Source of the DNA: an uncultured Rhodospirillales bacterium
GTDB lineage: Bacteria; Pseudomonadota; Alphaproteobacteria; CAAGCB01; CAG-977
NCBI GenBank assembly: GCA_902777205.1
Contig: CACYSU010000002.1
Span: forward strand, 112,190-176,189
DNA: 64,000 bases
Reading direction: 5' to 3'
A program made the position numbers and the translations under genes. Below are positions 45,338 to 54,496 of the stretch, in pieces. The notes beneath the pieces were generated by a model that did not search any database, was not told where the DNA came from, and saw only the letters and a list, made by a program, of their open reading frames with translations. Position 1 is the first letter of the stretch. Each line of letters opens with the position of its first letter.

Positions 45338-45384
45338 AACGGTTTGAACCGTTCCGTTATAAAATCCCCCGCCCGTGAAGTCAA
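45338..45384 (-). promoter_or_regulatory. Promoter and operator-like inverted repeat of the dehydrogenase gene
   Basis: On minus, TTGACT (45379-45384), 17 bp, TATAAC (45356-45361). Just downstream AACGGTT and AACCGTT form a 7-bp inverted repeat with a 2-nt centre at 45338-45353. The core GGTTTGAACC recurs at 46029-46038 upstream of the aldo/keto reductase gene. Confidence 0.6.
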
Positions 45385-45420
45385 TTCACAGTTCAAACCG
45401 GATTGAAAAAGGAAAACGGC

Positions 45421-45969
45421 CTATTTATCGATCTGGCTTTCTGTGAACGGGTCGGCGCGGTGCCCGACCAGCCGGATTTGCGCATAGTCCCGTTCAAATT
45501 CCGCCCGCTGTCCGGCGGTCAGGCGGACGTTCATGTTTTCCGTCAGCTCGTCCAGATGCGCCGGATTCGTCGTTCCGGGGATCGGGACGATGTCCGGTGC
45601 TTGGGACAACAACCAGATCAGGGCGAATTGCGCGGGCGTGACGCCCAGCTTTTCCGCCAATTTCCTTGTCAAATCGAAGATTTGCATATTGTGCGGCAGG
45701 GCTTCGGGCGTAAACATCGGCAGCGTCGCGCGCCGTTCGTTGTAAAAACGGCTGTCCGCTTTGATCGCGCCGGTCAGCAGCGCGCGCCCCAGCGGACAAT
45801 ACGGCACGAAACCGATGCCCAGTTCTCGCAAGGTCGGGAAAATCTTTGTTTCCGGTTCGCGCCAGATCAGCGAATATTCGCTTTGAACGGCGGAAACGGG
45901 ACAAACCGCGTGCGCCGCGCAGGGGACGGCGAAGCAAACGAATGAAATCAAAGTCAAAAAACGTTTCAT
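45421..45969 (-). CDS. C-terminal half of an aldo/keto reductase fused to a signal peptide
   Basis: 182 residues. The last about 160 match the second half of the AKR barrel ('AVQSEYSLIWREPE', 'LGIGFVPYCPLGRALLTG', 'IPGTTNPAHLDEL'). Full-length AKRs are about 330 residues, and the half with the catalytic Asp-Tyr-Lys-His is absent. Instead the protein starts with a Sec signal peptide (MKRFLTLISFVCFAVPCAAHA). It cannot be a normal reductase as it stands. It may be a decayed gene that acquired a start, or an exported protein of new function. Divergent from the LysR gene. Confidence 0.7.
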   Translation of the reverse strand: MKRFLTLISFVCFAVPCAAHAVCPVSAVQSEYSLIWREPETKIFPTLRELGIGFVPYCPLGRALLTGAIKADSRFYNERRATLPMFTPEALPHNMQIFDLTRKLAEKLGVTPAQFALIWLLSQAPDIVPIPGTTNPAHLDELTENMNVRLTAGQRAEFERDYAQIRLVGHRADPFTESQIDK

Positions 45970-46097
45970 TTTCTTACTCGTAAATCGTCGGCGTATATCG
46001 TTCCGGTCAGGGCGTTTTTTCCTTTTCCGGTTTGAACCTTGTCGATTTGATTTTGGTTGACGGACGGGGCAAAGTCCAATACCGTTTTTTTATAGGG

Positions 46098-46116
46098 CTA
46101 TAATTTGAATTTATAG
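46098..46116. promoter_or_regulatory. LysR-type operator box
   Basis: CTATAA-N7-TTATAG, an inverted repeat containing the T-N11-A pattern, lies between the divergent AKR-like and lysR genes, 10 bp before the lysR ATG. The TATAAT at its left arm may be the lysR -10, which would give autorepression. Confidence 0.55.
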
Positions 46117-46125
46117 CGAGGGGAT

Positions 46126-46986
46126 ATGGAACTGGCGCAGCTGAAGTATTTTAAAACGATTGCCGAACACGGCACGATGTCGCGCGCGGCGGGTGTTTTG
46201 CACGTTTCCCAACCGGCGTTGAGCGCGTCAATGAAAAAATTAGAGGACGAACTGGGCGTCAACCTGTTCGACCGCGGCAAAAACAGCGTCGTTTTGAACG
46301 AAAACGGACGCGCCGTTCTGGCCTATGCGGAAAAGATATTGACGCTGGCCGATGAAATGCGGGACGGTTTCAGGCAAAACGCCGTGCTGAAACTGGGGTT
46401 TTGCGATCCGGGGGCGATGCGGTTCGCCGTCCCTTTGTTTCAAAAGGCGCACCCCGACGCGGCGGTCACGTCCGAACTTATCTTTGACGAACGGGAAATC
46501 GAAAACCTGCTGCTGTCACGCCGGTACGACGCCGTCGTTTCCCTGCGCCGGCCTGAAAACGCGGCGATTGAAACGGTTCCGTTCGTTGACGAGGAATTGA
46601 TGCTGTCCGTTGACGCAAACGATCCGCTGGCGCGGCGGGACGGCGTTTGTCTGGCGAACGAACCGCCGTTGAAAATGGCCGTTTATTGCGGCCGCGGCGC
46701 CTTTATCGATCAGACGAAAGCGTTTCTGGACACGCTGAAAAACCGGCACGATATCCGGATGTTCGACGATTATTTCGTGTTCCGCCAGTTGCTGGACGGT
46801 GAAAAACGGGCGACTTTGACCACAAAACTGGTGCGGCAATACCGCAACGACGGCGCGGGACGCGTGATCGTTCCGCTGACGGACGACGGCGTCAAAGCCG
46901 ATTATATCCTATCGTATCTTGTTGAAAACAAACGGAAAGTAAAGCCGTTGGCGGATTGGGCGGCCTCTATTTCAACACGGCGTTGA
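46126..46986 (+). CDS. LysR family transcriptional regulator
   Basis: 286 residues. The winged helix-turn-helix 'MSRAAGVLHVSQPALSASMKKLEDELG' region lies near 18-45 and is followed by a linker helix and a periplasmic-binding-like effector domain. It probably controls the divergent AKR-like gene and perhaps itself; the ligand is unknown. Its 3' end overlaps the convergent DUF6476 gene by 20 nt. Confidence 0.93.
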   Translation: MELAQLKYFKTIAEHGTMSRAAGVLHVSQPALSASMKKLEDELGVNLFDRGKNSVVLNENGRAVLAYAEKILTLADEMRDGFRQNAVLKLGFCDPGAMRFAVPLFQKAHPDAAVTSELIFDEREIENLLLSRRYDAVVSLRRPENAAIETVPFVDEELMLSVDANDPLARRDGVCLANEPPLKMAVYCGRGAFIDQTKAFLDTLKNRHDIRMFDDYFVFRQLLDGEKRATLTTKLVRQYRNDGAGRVIVPLTDDGVKADYILSYLVENKRKVKPLADWAASISTRR

Positions 46987-47293
46987 TTTGCAGCGACGTC
47001 GGATCGGCGATGATGACGCGTTCTTCGCCGAAATCGGAAACGATCAGCAGACACAGCCGGTCGCCGCAGGAAACGGCGGTCTTGATATGCTCTTTGGCCG
47101 TCAGGTTCAGCGGGATTTCCAAAACGGCGTCGGGCGCGGCGGCGACGGCGGCCGGCGCGGCCTTTTTCTTGCCGCTCAGCAGTTTCGGGGTCGTCTTGTA
47201 ATTCACCAAGCCATACACGATTCCGCCCAAAGTCAGGAAAATCAAAAGCGTGATAAATGTGATCAGAAACTTTAAAAACGCGATTTTGTTCAT
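46967..47293 (-). CDS. DUF6476-like single-pass membrane protein
   Basis: 108 residues: one N-terminal membrane segment (about 8-29), an Ala/Pro-rich linker and a small periplasmic beta domain ending 'VIIADPTSLQINAVL'. Its position divergent from rluD matches the alphaproteobacterial DUF6476 proteins. Function unknown. Confidence 0.7.
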   Translation of the reverse strand: MNKIAFLKFLITFITLLIFLTLGGIVYGLVNYKTTPKLLSGKKKAAPAAVAAAPDAVLEIPLNLTAKEHIKTAVSCGDRLCLLIVSDFGEERVIIADPTSLQINAVLK

Positions 47294-47391
47294 AAGAAAA
47301 CTCCGTTGACTGCGTTCAGGTTATACGGATTCGCTTTCCTCTTCAAAAGAAAAGTTTGATTTAAGGCGAAAAACGGGGCAACATCCGGCGT

Positions 47392-48348
47392 ATGACAAAC
47401 GAAAGAATCATAACCGCCCCCGCCGTCGATTCGCAAAACGCCAAGATACGGCTGGACAAATGGCTGGCCGCCTGCACGGATCTGTCGCGCAGCCGCGTGT
47501 CCGCCCTGATCGGTCAAGGGGCGGTGTTTTTGGACGGCGCGGCCGTTTACGATCAGGATCGGAAAACGGCGGCCGGCGAAGTGTATTCCATCGCCGTCCC
47601 CGCCCCCGTTGACGCCGTTCCGCAACCGCAAGACATTCCGCTGACCGTCGTTTACGAAGACGGCGATTTGCTGGTGATCGACAAACCGGCGGGCATGGTC
47701 GTGCATCCGGCGGCGGGCAATCACGACGGCACTTTGGTCAACGCCTTGCTGGCGCATTGTCGGGACAGCCTGTCGGGAATCGGCGGCGTGATCCGGCCGG
47801 GGATCGTCCACCGATTGGACAAGGACACCAGCGGATTGATGGTCGTCGCGAAAAACGACGCGGCGCATCGGGCTTTGTCGGCGCAATTCGCCGTCCACAG
47901 TCTGGAACGGTGCTATCTGGCGTTGGTGTGGGGGCGGCTGAATCCGGCGCGGGGCGTCATTGAAACGCAAATCGGGCGCAGCGCGGTCAACCGCAAGAAA
48001 ATGGCCGTCCTGCAAACGGGCGGAAAGCGCGCGGAAACGCATTACCGGACGGTCGAAGTGTGCGCGAACGGGGCGGTCAGTCTGGTCGAATGTTCGTTAA
48101 AAACGGGACGGACGCATCAGGTGCGCGTCCATATGACGGCGCTGGGGCATCCTTTGATCGGCGACTCGACATACGGGAAAGCCCCGAAATCGGCGCGAAT
48201 CGAGTCGCTGCATCCGGCGGTCGAATTTCCGCGTCAGGCACTTCATTCGTATAAAATGAGCTTTGAACACCCGTCAACGGGCGAAATCATGCGATTCGAG
48301 ATCCCTTTGCCGCCCGATATGCGGGCGGTCATGGACGCGATCGGATAA
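47392..48348 (+). CDS. rluD: 23S rRNA pseudouridine synthase RluD-type
   Basis: 318 residues: an N-terminal S4 domain ('RLDKWLAACTDLSRSRVSALI' region near 18-40) and the catalytic domain with 'VHRLDKDTSGLMVVAKN' near 138-154, where Asp is the nucleophile. 'LLVIDKPAGMVVHPAAGN' is near 92 and 'GRTHQVRVHMTALGHPLIGD' near 237-256. It modifies helix 69 of 23S rRNA if it is a true RluD; RluA/RluC paralogues are hard to exclude. Confidence 0.92.
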   Translation: MTNERIITAPAVDSQNAKIRLDKWLAACTDLSRSRVSALIGQGAVFLDGAAVYDQDRKTAAGEVYSIAVPAPVDAVPQPQDIPLTVVYEDGDLLVIDKPAGMVVHPAAGNHDGTLVNALLAHCRDSLSGIGGVIRPGIVHRLDKDTSGLMVVAKNDAAHRALSAQFAVHSLERCYLALVWGRLNPARGVIETQIGRSAVNRKKMAVLQTGGKRAETHYRTVEVCANGAVSLVECSLKTGRTHQVRVHMTALGHPLIGDSTYGKAPKSARIESLHPAVEFPRQALHSYKMSFEHPSTGEIMRFEIPLPPDMRAVMDAIG

Positions 48349-48376
48349 CGCGGACACCAACGAATCGACAAACACG

Positions 48377-48406
48377 AAAAGCCCGCGAAACCGCAGGCTT
48401 TTTTTT
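48377..48406. terminator. Terminator between rluD and rpmJ
   Basis: AAAGCC-GC / GC-GGCTTT hairpin with internal mismatches, followed by eight T on plus and A's on the opposite side. Usable by both convergent genes. Confidence 0.75.
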
Positions 48407-48424
48407 GTGGGAAAAATCCGCTGA

Positions 48425-48550
48425 TCAGCCCTGACGAGCCTTCATGCGCGGGTTTTTCTTGTTAATGATATAGACGCGCCCTTTGCGACGGACGATTTTA
48501 CAATCTTTATCACGCAATTTGGCGGACTTCAGGGAATTACGAACTTTCAT
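48425..48550 (-). CDS. rpmJ: 50S ribosomal protein L36, zinc-less type
   Basis: 41 residues, short but clear: it starts '[20 protein letters not shown]', continues '[21 protein letters not shown]', and is basic throughout. L36 usually carries a CxxC...C...H zinc ribbon. Here only one Cys remains and the other ligands are replaced, so this is the C-minus (YkgO-like) form common in alphaproteobacteria. It has its own strong promoter upstream. Confidence 0.96.
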   Translation of the reverse strand: MKVRNSLKSAKLRDKDCKIVRRKGRVYIINKKNPRMKARQG

Positions 48551-48593
48551 AACACAATCCTCAAGCTTAACTTTCTTCTAATGAAGATAGGTG

Positions 48594-48622
48594 ACAATAC
48601 AAAGATTGTCGGGTATTGTCAA
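48594..48622 (-). promoter_or_regulatory. Promoter of rpmJ
   Basis: Perfect TTGACA, 17 bp, TATTGT on minus, about 44 bp before the rpmJ ATG. Confidence 0.7.
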
Positions 48623-48661
48623 TAACAAAGGGGCGGTCGATCGCCGAAAAGGAGTTTTTTT

Positions 48662-49432
48662 ATGCGACATCTTTTTTCATTTTTCATTCTGCCGGTCGTG
48701 GCGTCGTGCGCATTCGTGCCCGACGTTTGGACATCCAAAAGCTTTGACGCCATGCAATCGCCGGCGCGGTCATATTCGATTCTGCCGCCGCCGGAACAAT
48801 CGGTGTTCACCGGATCGAAAACCGTTTACCAGAACAATTACGTTTTGAACCAACTGACTTCGGCCAAAGTGGGGGAAACCGTCCTGCGGGTTCAGGCGTA
48901 TAAAAAGGACGACTTCATTTCCGGCGATTTGCGTTTGGACGCGCCCGTGACGATTAAAATCCACACCGACGAAATCAAGCTGGCCGCCAAACGCTATCCG
49001 ATTTACGGAATGTTCGAACTGGACGGACAGCCGTACTTCGTCCTGCCCAAACAGGGGCATTACTATTTTCTGGTGGATACGCACGGCGTCATTCAAACGC
49101 GGTTCCTGTACGATATGAAAGGCAGCGACAAAGTGACGCTGTTCACCGACCGCGCGATGCTGTTTCCGGAGACGGCGCGGATGAAGCGCATAACGTATTT
49201 CGAGCAGTCGAAAATTCCGTTTTTGGATTTCGAGGTCGTTTACGACGGCATTAAAAACAACCAGATCGTCCTGTTTTACAAAAACGCCGTCCCCGGAACC
49301 GACGGCGGCAGCGGCAGTTTCGACACGCTGGTTTATCCGGCCGACTCGACGATGATTTCCGTCAAAGGCCGTCTGTTGCGCATCATCCGCGCGGACAGGG
49401 AGCAAATCACCTATATCGTCGTCAGGGAATGA
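48662..49432 (+). CDS. Lipoprotein of unknown function
   Basis: 256 residues with a lipobox signal peptide (PVVASC, Cys16) and a mature part rich in predicted beta strands, without membrane segments. I recognise no family. AAAAGGAG precedes the ATG. Monocistronic, between rpmJ (divergent) and rho (convergent). The outer membrane is the likely site because no Asp follows the lipobox Cys. Confidence 0.75.
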   Translation: MRHLFSFFILPVVASCAFVPDVWTSKSFDAMQSPARSYSILPPPEQSVFTGSKTVYQNNYVLNQLTSAKVGETVLRVQAYKKDDFISGDLRLDAPVTIKIHTDEIKLAAKRYPIYGMFELDGQPYFVLPKQGHYYFLVDTHGVIQTRFLYDMKGSDKVTLFTDRAMLFPETARMKRITYFEQSKIPFLDFEVVYDGIKNNQIVLFYKNAVPGTDGGSGSFDTLVYPADSTMISVKGRLLRIIRADREQITYIVVRE

Positions 49433-49444
49433 CAAAAATATCTT

Positions 49445-49501
49445 AACTCCTCGGTTCTTTCTGCAATTACCGGCAGTTCGATTGTCACCAAGGAGTTTTT
49501 T
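49445..49501 (+). other. Hairpin element with T-run, nature uncertain
   Basis: AACTCC(T)CGGT can pair with ACC(A)AGGAGTT across about 30 nt that contain a second small stem (CTGC / GCAG). Six T follow. It begins 13 bp after the lipoprotein stop and could simply be its terminator with an unusually large loop. Confidence 0.45.
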
Positions 49502-49522
49502 AACCGCACGCTGCGGCTATAC

Positions 49523-49558
49523 AAAGAACCCCGTCGATTAAATCAGCGGGGTTCTTTT
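49523..49558. terminator. Terminator at the 3' side of rho
   Basis: An 11-bp perfect stem (AAAGAACCCCG / CGGGGTTCTTT) with a 13-nt loop and TTT following on plus; the minus side has a weaker T-run. It separates rho (minus) from the lipoprotein gene (plus). Confidence 0.8.
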
Positions 49559-49583
49559 TCCATTTTTTTTATTTTTTGTTCGA

Positions 49584-50837
<1,254 letters not shown>

Positions 50838-51267
50838 GGAAACTCTGTTGTTTATAAAGGGGGAAAAACAGGCGGAACCGCCCGTGAAAGAGGACTTCTT
50901 TTTATCTGTTTCCCCCTGACGGGTCAAGCGCAAAAAGGATTTTCCCTACAATAAAATTATATATAAAAAGGTTGATGTAGTTTGTTGTTCCCTGTGGATA
51001 AGTCGGACGCAATTTCATCAACAGGTTTTCCACAAACGTGTCAACAAAGCGCGGGAAAAAACGGCGGAAAAACGCGGCGGGGCGACTCGTTTTCACAACG
51101 CGAGTCGCAAAACGGCCGCGAAAAACGTTCGCCGGTTTATCCCTGTTTTGATTCAAAAACGCTTTTTTTTACCCACATCTGCATAAAAAGCGGGACAAAG
51201 TCGGATAAAAAGGATAAAACCGTAAGGTCGATCGGTTTATCAGACTTATGCACAGGAGTTTTGAAAA
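50838..51267. other. Putative chromosomal replication origin (oriC)
   Basis: 430-bp non-coding region between divergent rho and maf. It has an AT-rich tract (50941-50970). DnaA boxes are a perfect TTATCCACA on minus (50993-51001), TTTTCCACA (51026-51034, one mismatch) and TTATGCACA (51246-51254). The inverted repeat GCGACTCG/CGAGTCGC (51082-51108) has a GANTC site in each arm. The rho/maf boundary matches origin placement in alphaproteobacteria, and parAB/parS are 23 kb away. No gene is seen inside. Confidence 0.8.
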
Positions 51268-51858
51268 ATGTTGATATTGGCTTCCAAAAGCAAAAGCAGG
51301 CAGGATCTTTTGGACGCGGCGGGCGTTGAATTCAAATGCGTTTCCGCCGGAATCGACGAGGACGCGGTCAAATCCGAAATGCGCGCCGACGGGCAGGACA
51401 GCCGGCAGGCCAGCCTGACTTTGGCGACGCGCAAGGCGATGGCCGTTTCCAAAAAACATCCGAACGCTTTCGTCATCGGCGCGGATCAGATTTTGGATTT
51501 GAACGGCGAATGGTTTTCCAAACCCGCCGATTTGAACATCGCGCACAAACATTTGAAAAAACTGCGCAACAAAACGCATCTGCTGGTCAACGGCACGGCG
51601 GTCGTGAAAAACGGCGCGCTGGTGTGGTTCGACAATTCCGTCGTCAAGGTCAAAATGCGCGATTTTTCGGACAACTTTCTGGACGACTATCTGGCCGAAG
51701 CGGGCGACGACGTGTGCGATTCCGTCGGCGCGTATTATATGGAGGATCTGGGCGCGCAGCTGGTCGAATCCTACGAGGGCGACTATTTTTCCGTTCTGGG
51801 GCTGCCGTTGCTGCCGCTGTTGGAATGTCTGCGCACCTGCGGGGAATTGAAAAAATGA
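51268..51858 (+). CDS. maf: Maf-like nucleotide pyrophosphatase
   Basis: 196 residues. 'LILASKSKSRQDLLDAAG' at the N-terminus, 'VIGADQIL' near 70 (catalytic Asp) and 'GDDVCDSVGAYYMEDLGAQLV' near 147-167 are typical. Maf proteins hydrolyse non-canonical nucleoside triphosphates. It is the first gene of maf-aroE-coaE-dnaQ, with coupled starts, immediately beside the origin-like region. GGAG lies 9 bases before the ATG. Confidence 0.93.
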   Translation: MLILASKSKSRQDLLDAAGVEFKCVSAGIDEDAVKSEMRADGQDSRQASLTLATRKAMAVSKKHPNAFVIGADQILDLNGEWFSKPADLNIAHKHLKKLRNKTHLLVNGTAVVKNGALVWFDNSVVKVKMRDFSDNFLDDYLAEAGDDVCDSVGAYYMEDLGAQLVESYEGDYFSVLGLPLLPLLECLRTCGELKK

Positions 51859-52673
51859 CGCTGGCCGGCGTTGTCGGTTTCCCGATCAAACATTCCAAAT
51901 CCCCTCTGATTCATAATTACTGGCTGAAAAAATACGGCATCGACGCGCGTTACGACGCGTTCGAGGTCGCGCCCGACGGTTTGCCCGCGTTTGTGAAATC
52001 CGCGGCGCAAAACGGATTGGCGGGTTTTAACGTCACCGTGCCGCACAAAGTCGCCGTGATGAATCTGACGGACGCGGTGTCCCCCGCGGCGCAAAAGGCG
52101 GGGGCGGTCAACACGGTCGTCGTGCGGGGCGACGGGACTTTGTTCGGCGACAACACGGACGGATACGGGTTTTTGGCCAATCTGGCGGAAAGCAAGCCGG
52201 ATTTCGACATTCAAAAAACGGTTGCCGCCGTTTTGGGAACGGGCGGCGCGGCGCGCGGCGTTTGCGCGGCGATGGTTTTGGCGGGCGTTCCGGAAATCCG
52301 GCTGGTTTACCGGACGCGGGAAAAGGCCGATCATTTGGCGCGGTCGGTCGGCGGCAACATCCGTTTGGTCGAATGGCGGGACAGAGAGGATGCCTTGACG
52401 GGCGCAGGGCTGCTGGCCAACGCGACGACGCTGGGGATGAACGGGTTTGACGCGCTGGACATCGGGCTTGACAACCTGCCGGAAAACGCGGTGGTCGCCG
52501 ATCTGGTCTATGCGCCGCTGAAAACGGATTTGCTGAAACGGGCGGAAAACAGAGGGCTGGCGACCGCGGACGGGTTGGGGATGCTGCTGCATCAGGCGCG
52601 GCCGGCCTTTCAGGCGTGGTTCGGCGTCATGCCGGAAATCACCGCCGAATTGCGGGAGCTGGTGCTGCAATGA
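51855..52673 (+). CDS. aroE: Shikimate dehydrogenase
   Basis: 272 residues. 'VVGFPIKHSKSPLIHNYWL' near 6-24 binds shikimate, 'GFNVTVPHKVAVM' near 57-69 carries the catalytic Lys, 'GDNTDGYGFL' is near 97, and the NADP loop 'VLGTGGAARGVCAAM' near 122. ATG overlaps the maf stop (ATGA). Confidence 0.97.
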   Translation: MTLAGVVGFPIKHSKSPLIHNYWLKKYGIDARYDAFEVAPDGLPAFVKSAAQNGLAGFNVTVPHKVAVMNLTDAVSPAAQKAGAVNTVVVRGDGTLFGDNTDGYGFLANLAESKPDFDIQKTVAAVLGTGGAARGVCAAMVLAGVPEIRLVYRTREKADHLARSVGGNIRLVEWRDREDALTGAGLLANATTLGMNGFDALDIGLDNLPENAVVADLVYAPLKTDLLKRAENRGLATADGLGMLLHQARPAFQAWFGVMPEITAELRELVLQ

Positions 52674-53269
52674 AAAGCGTTGTCGCCGGATTGACGGGGT
52701 GCATGGGCGCGGGCAAATCGACCGCCGTTAAAATGATCCGGCAAATGGTTGTTCCCGTATTCGACAGCGATGAAAACGTGCACCGGCTGATGCGTGAAAA
52801 CCGCGGCATGATCGCTTTGTTCGCCCGCCGTCATCCGCAAAGCGTCGTTCGCGGCGAAATCGACCGCGGGGTTTTGTCGGCCTTGATCAACGAACAAAAG
52901 CTGGACGTGCGCGAATTGGAACGGATGATCTATCCGTTTTTGGAAACGGAGCTGAGCGGTTTTTTCGCGCGCCACCGTCATGAACCGGTCGTCGTTTTGG
53001 ACGTTCCCCTGCTGTTTGAATCGGGGTGGGACAAGTTTTGCGATAAAGTCATCGTCGTCACCGCGCCCGCGGACGTGTTGAAAAAACGCGTGTTTGAACG
53101 CGCCGGCATGACGGATGAAAAATACGCGGCGCTGACGCGGCGGCAGATGTCCGACGCGGAAAAACGGGCAAAGGCCGACTATGTCGTCGAAACGCAGTGC
53201 GGCATCGAACCCGTGCGGGAAAAACTGGCTGAAATATTGGAAGAAATCAAATGCGCGAAGTCGTTTTAG
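52670..53269 (+). CDS. coaE: Dephospho-CoA kinase
   Basis: 199 residues. The P-loop 'GLTGCMGAGKSTAVKM' is near residue 7, followed by the CoA-binding region 'VFDSDENVHRLM' and 'VVLDVPLLFESGWDKFCDKVIVV' near 105-127. It performs the last step of CoA synthesis. ATG 52670 overlaps the aroE stop. Confidence 0.97.
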   Translation: MKSVVAGLTGCMGAGKSTAVKMIRQMVVPVFDSDENVHRLMRENRGMIALFARRHPQSVVRGEIDRGVLSALINEQKLDVRELERMIYPFLETELSGFFARHRHEPVVVLDVPLLFESGWDKFCDKVIVVTAPADVLKKRVFERAGMTDEKYAALTRRQMSDAEKRAKADYVVETQCGIEPVREKLAEILEEIKCAKSF

Positions 53270-53937
53270 ATACGGAAACAACGGGATTGGATCCCTATTC
53301 GGGGCACAAGCTGGTGTCCATCGGCTGTGTGGAGTTGGAAAACCATATGCCGACGGGCAAAACGTATTACCAGCTGATCAATCCCGAACGCGACGTGCCC
53401 GAAGAGGTGGTCAAGGTTCACGGCCTGACCAACGAGATTTTGGACAAGGAACCGCCGTTCCGCGACATCGTTGACGATTTTCTGGCGTTCATCGGGGATT
53501 CGCCGCTGGTCATCCACAACGCCGAATTCGATATGAAGTTCATCAACGCGGAATTGTCGTGGATCAAACGCGACCCCATTCCGATGGACAGGGCGATCGA
53601 CACGCTGTTGATCGCGCGCCGGAAATTCCCCGGATCGCGCGTCAATCTGGACGAACTGTGCCGCCGTTTCGGCATTGACAACACCAAACGCACGAAACAC
53701 GGGGCTTTGCTGGACTCCGAACTGTTGTCCGAAGTTTATCTGGAATTGCTGGGCGGGCGCGAACCGGGGTTCGTTCTGGGCATGAAGGAAAAGGAAAGCC
53801 CGTTGGAAATCAAAGCCCGTTCGCAGGGTGACAAAAAGCCCCGCAGAGAACCGCGTCCCCCCGTTTTTCTGGCGGGCGAAGCGGAAAACCACGAGGCTTT
53901 TTTGAAAAAATTGAAAAACCCGATGTGGATCGGCTGA
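53251..53937 (+). CDS. dnaQ: DNA polymerase III epsilon subunit (proofreading exonuclease)
   Basis: 228 residues, DEDD exonuclease. ExoI 'VVLDTETTGLDP' is near 4-15, ExoII 'LVIHNAEFDMKFIN' near 88-101 and ExoIII 'HGALLDSELLSEVYLEL' near 150-166. The C-terminal tail would bind the alpha subunit. It overlaps coaE by 19 nt. Confidence 0.97.
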   Translation: MREVVLDTETTGLDPYSGHKLVSIGCVELENHMPTGKTYYQLINPERDVPEEVVKVHGLTNEILDKEPPFRDIVDDFLAFIGDSPLVIHNAEFDMKFINAELSWIKRDPIPMDRAIDTLLIARRKFPGSRVNLDELCRRFGIDNTKRTKHGALLDSELLSEVYLELLGGREPGFVLGMKEKESPLEIKARSQGDKKPRREPRPPVFLAGEAENHEAFLKKLKNPMWIG

Positions 53938-53944
53938 CAATCCG

Positions 53945-54418
53945 TCAGTTGACCGTCGCGTTTTCCTTTTGCTTTTTGATTTCTTCCAAACGCTGGTGGT
54001 ACAAACCGACAAAGTCGATCGGGTTGATCATCAGCGGCGGGAATCCGCTTTCGCGCGTCAGGTCGGCGATGATGTTGCGCACGAACGGGAACAGCAGACG
54101 GGGGATTTCGATCAGCAAAATGGGTTCGACGTGTTCGGCGGGAACCTGAACGGTCGCGACGCATCCGTATTCGACTTCGCACAAAAAGGCGACCTTTTCC
54201 TGCACTTTCGCCTCGGCTTTGATTTTCAGGCTGACGTGATAGGCGGCGTCCTGAATTTTTCCGGCCTGAACGTCAACGGAAACGTTGATTTCCGGATTGG
54301 TTTTCAGTTCCGTGAAAATCTGCGGGACGTGCGGCGCTTCAAATGAAATGTCCTTGACAAACTGGGCGTTGATCGCGATGGCGACCTCTTGTTTGTTTTC
54401 TGTGTTTTTTTCGTTCAT
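53945..54418 (-). CDS. secB: Protein-export chaperone SecB
   Basis: 157 residues. 'AIAINAQFVKDISFEAPHVP' near 15-34, 'VEYGCVATVQVP' near 85 and 'PRLLFPFVRNIIADLTRESGFPPLMI' region near 108-133 are standard SecB. It holds unfolded precursors and docks on SecA. ATG 54418 has GGGAG upstream; an antisense frame running much further upstream is not coding, since Tim44 lies there on the other strand. Confidence 0.97.
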   Translation of the reverse strand: MNEKNTENKQEVAIAINAQFVKDISFEAPHVPQIFTELKTNPEINVSVDVQAGKIQDAAYHVSLKIKAEAKVQEKVAFLCEVEYGCVATVQVPAEHVEPILLIEIPRLLFPFVRNIIADLTRESGFPPLMINPIDFVGLYHQRLEEIKKQKENATVN

Positions 54419-54496
54419 TAAACTGTTCTCCCGATTAAAAAATCTGATATACTCTATCCCAATCGGCCGCGGATTGAAAGAAGGAAGGTTAAAAAT

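Noticed and set aside
45970..46085. A 38-codon frame upstream of the AKR-like gene whose stop overlaps its ATG
   Set aside because: No start codon with a ribosome site, no recognisable family, and it spans the likely divergent regulatory region.
48377..48424. Extension of rpmJ past the stop or a frameshifted second ribosomal gene
   Set aside because: The sequence there is a terminator hairpin and T-run with no codon signal.
49445..49501. Possible tRNA, because of GTTCGATT and complementary ends
   Set aside because: Only about 57 nt, no anticodon arm or D arm, and the T-arm stem does not pair.
51121..51160. Additional DnaA box at TTTATCCCTG
   Set aside because: Too many mismatches to the TTATNCACA consensus to count.
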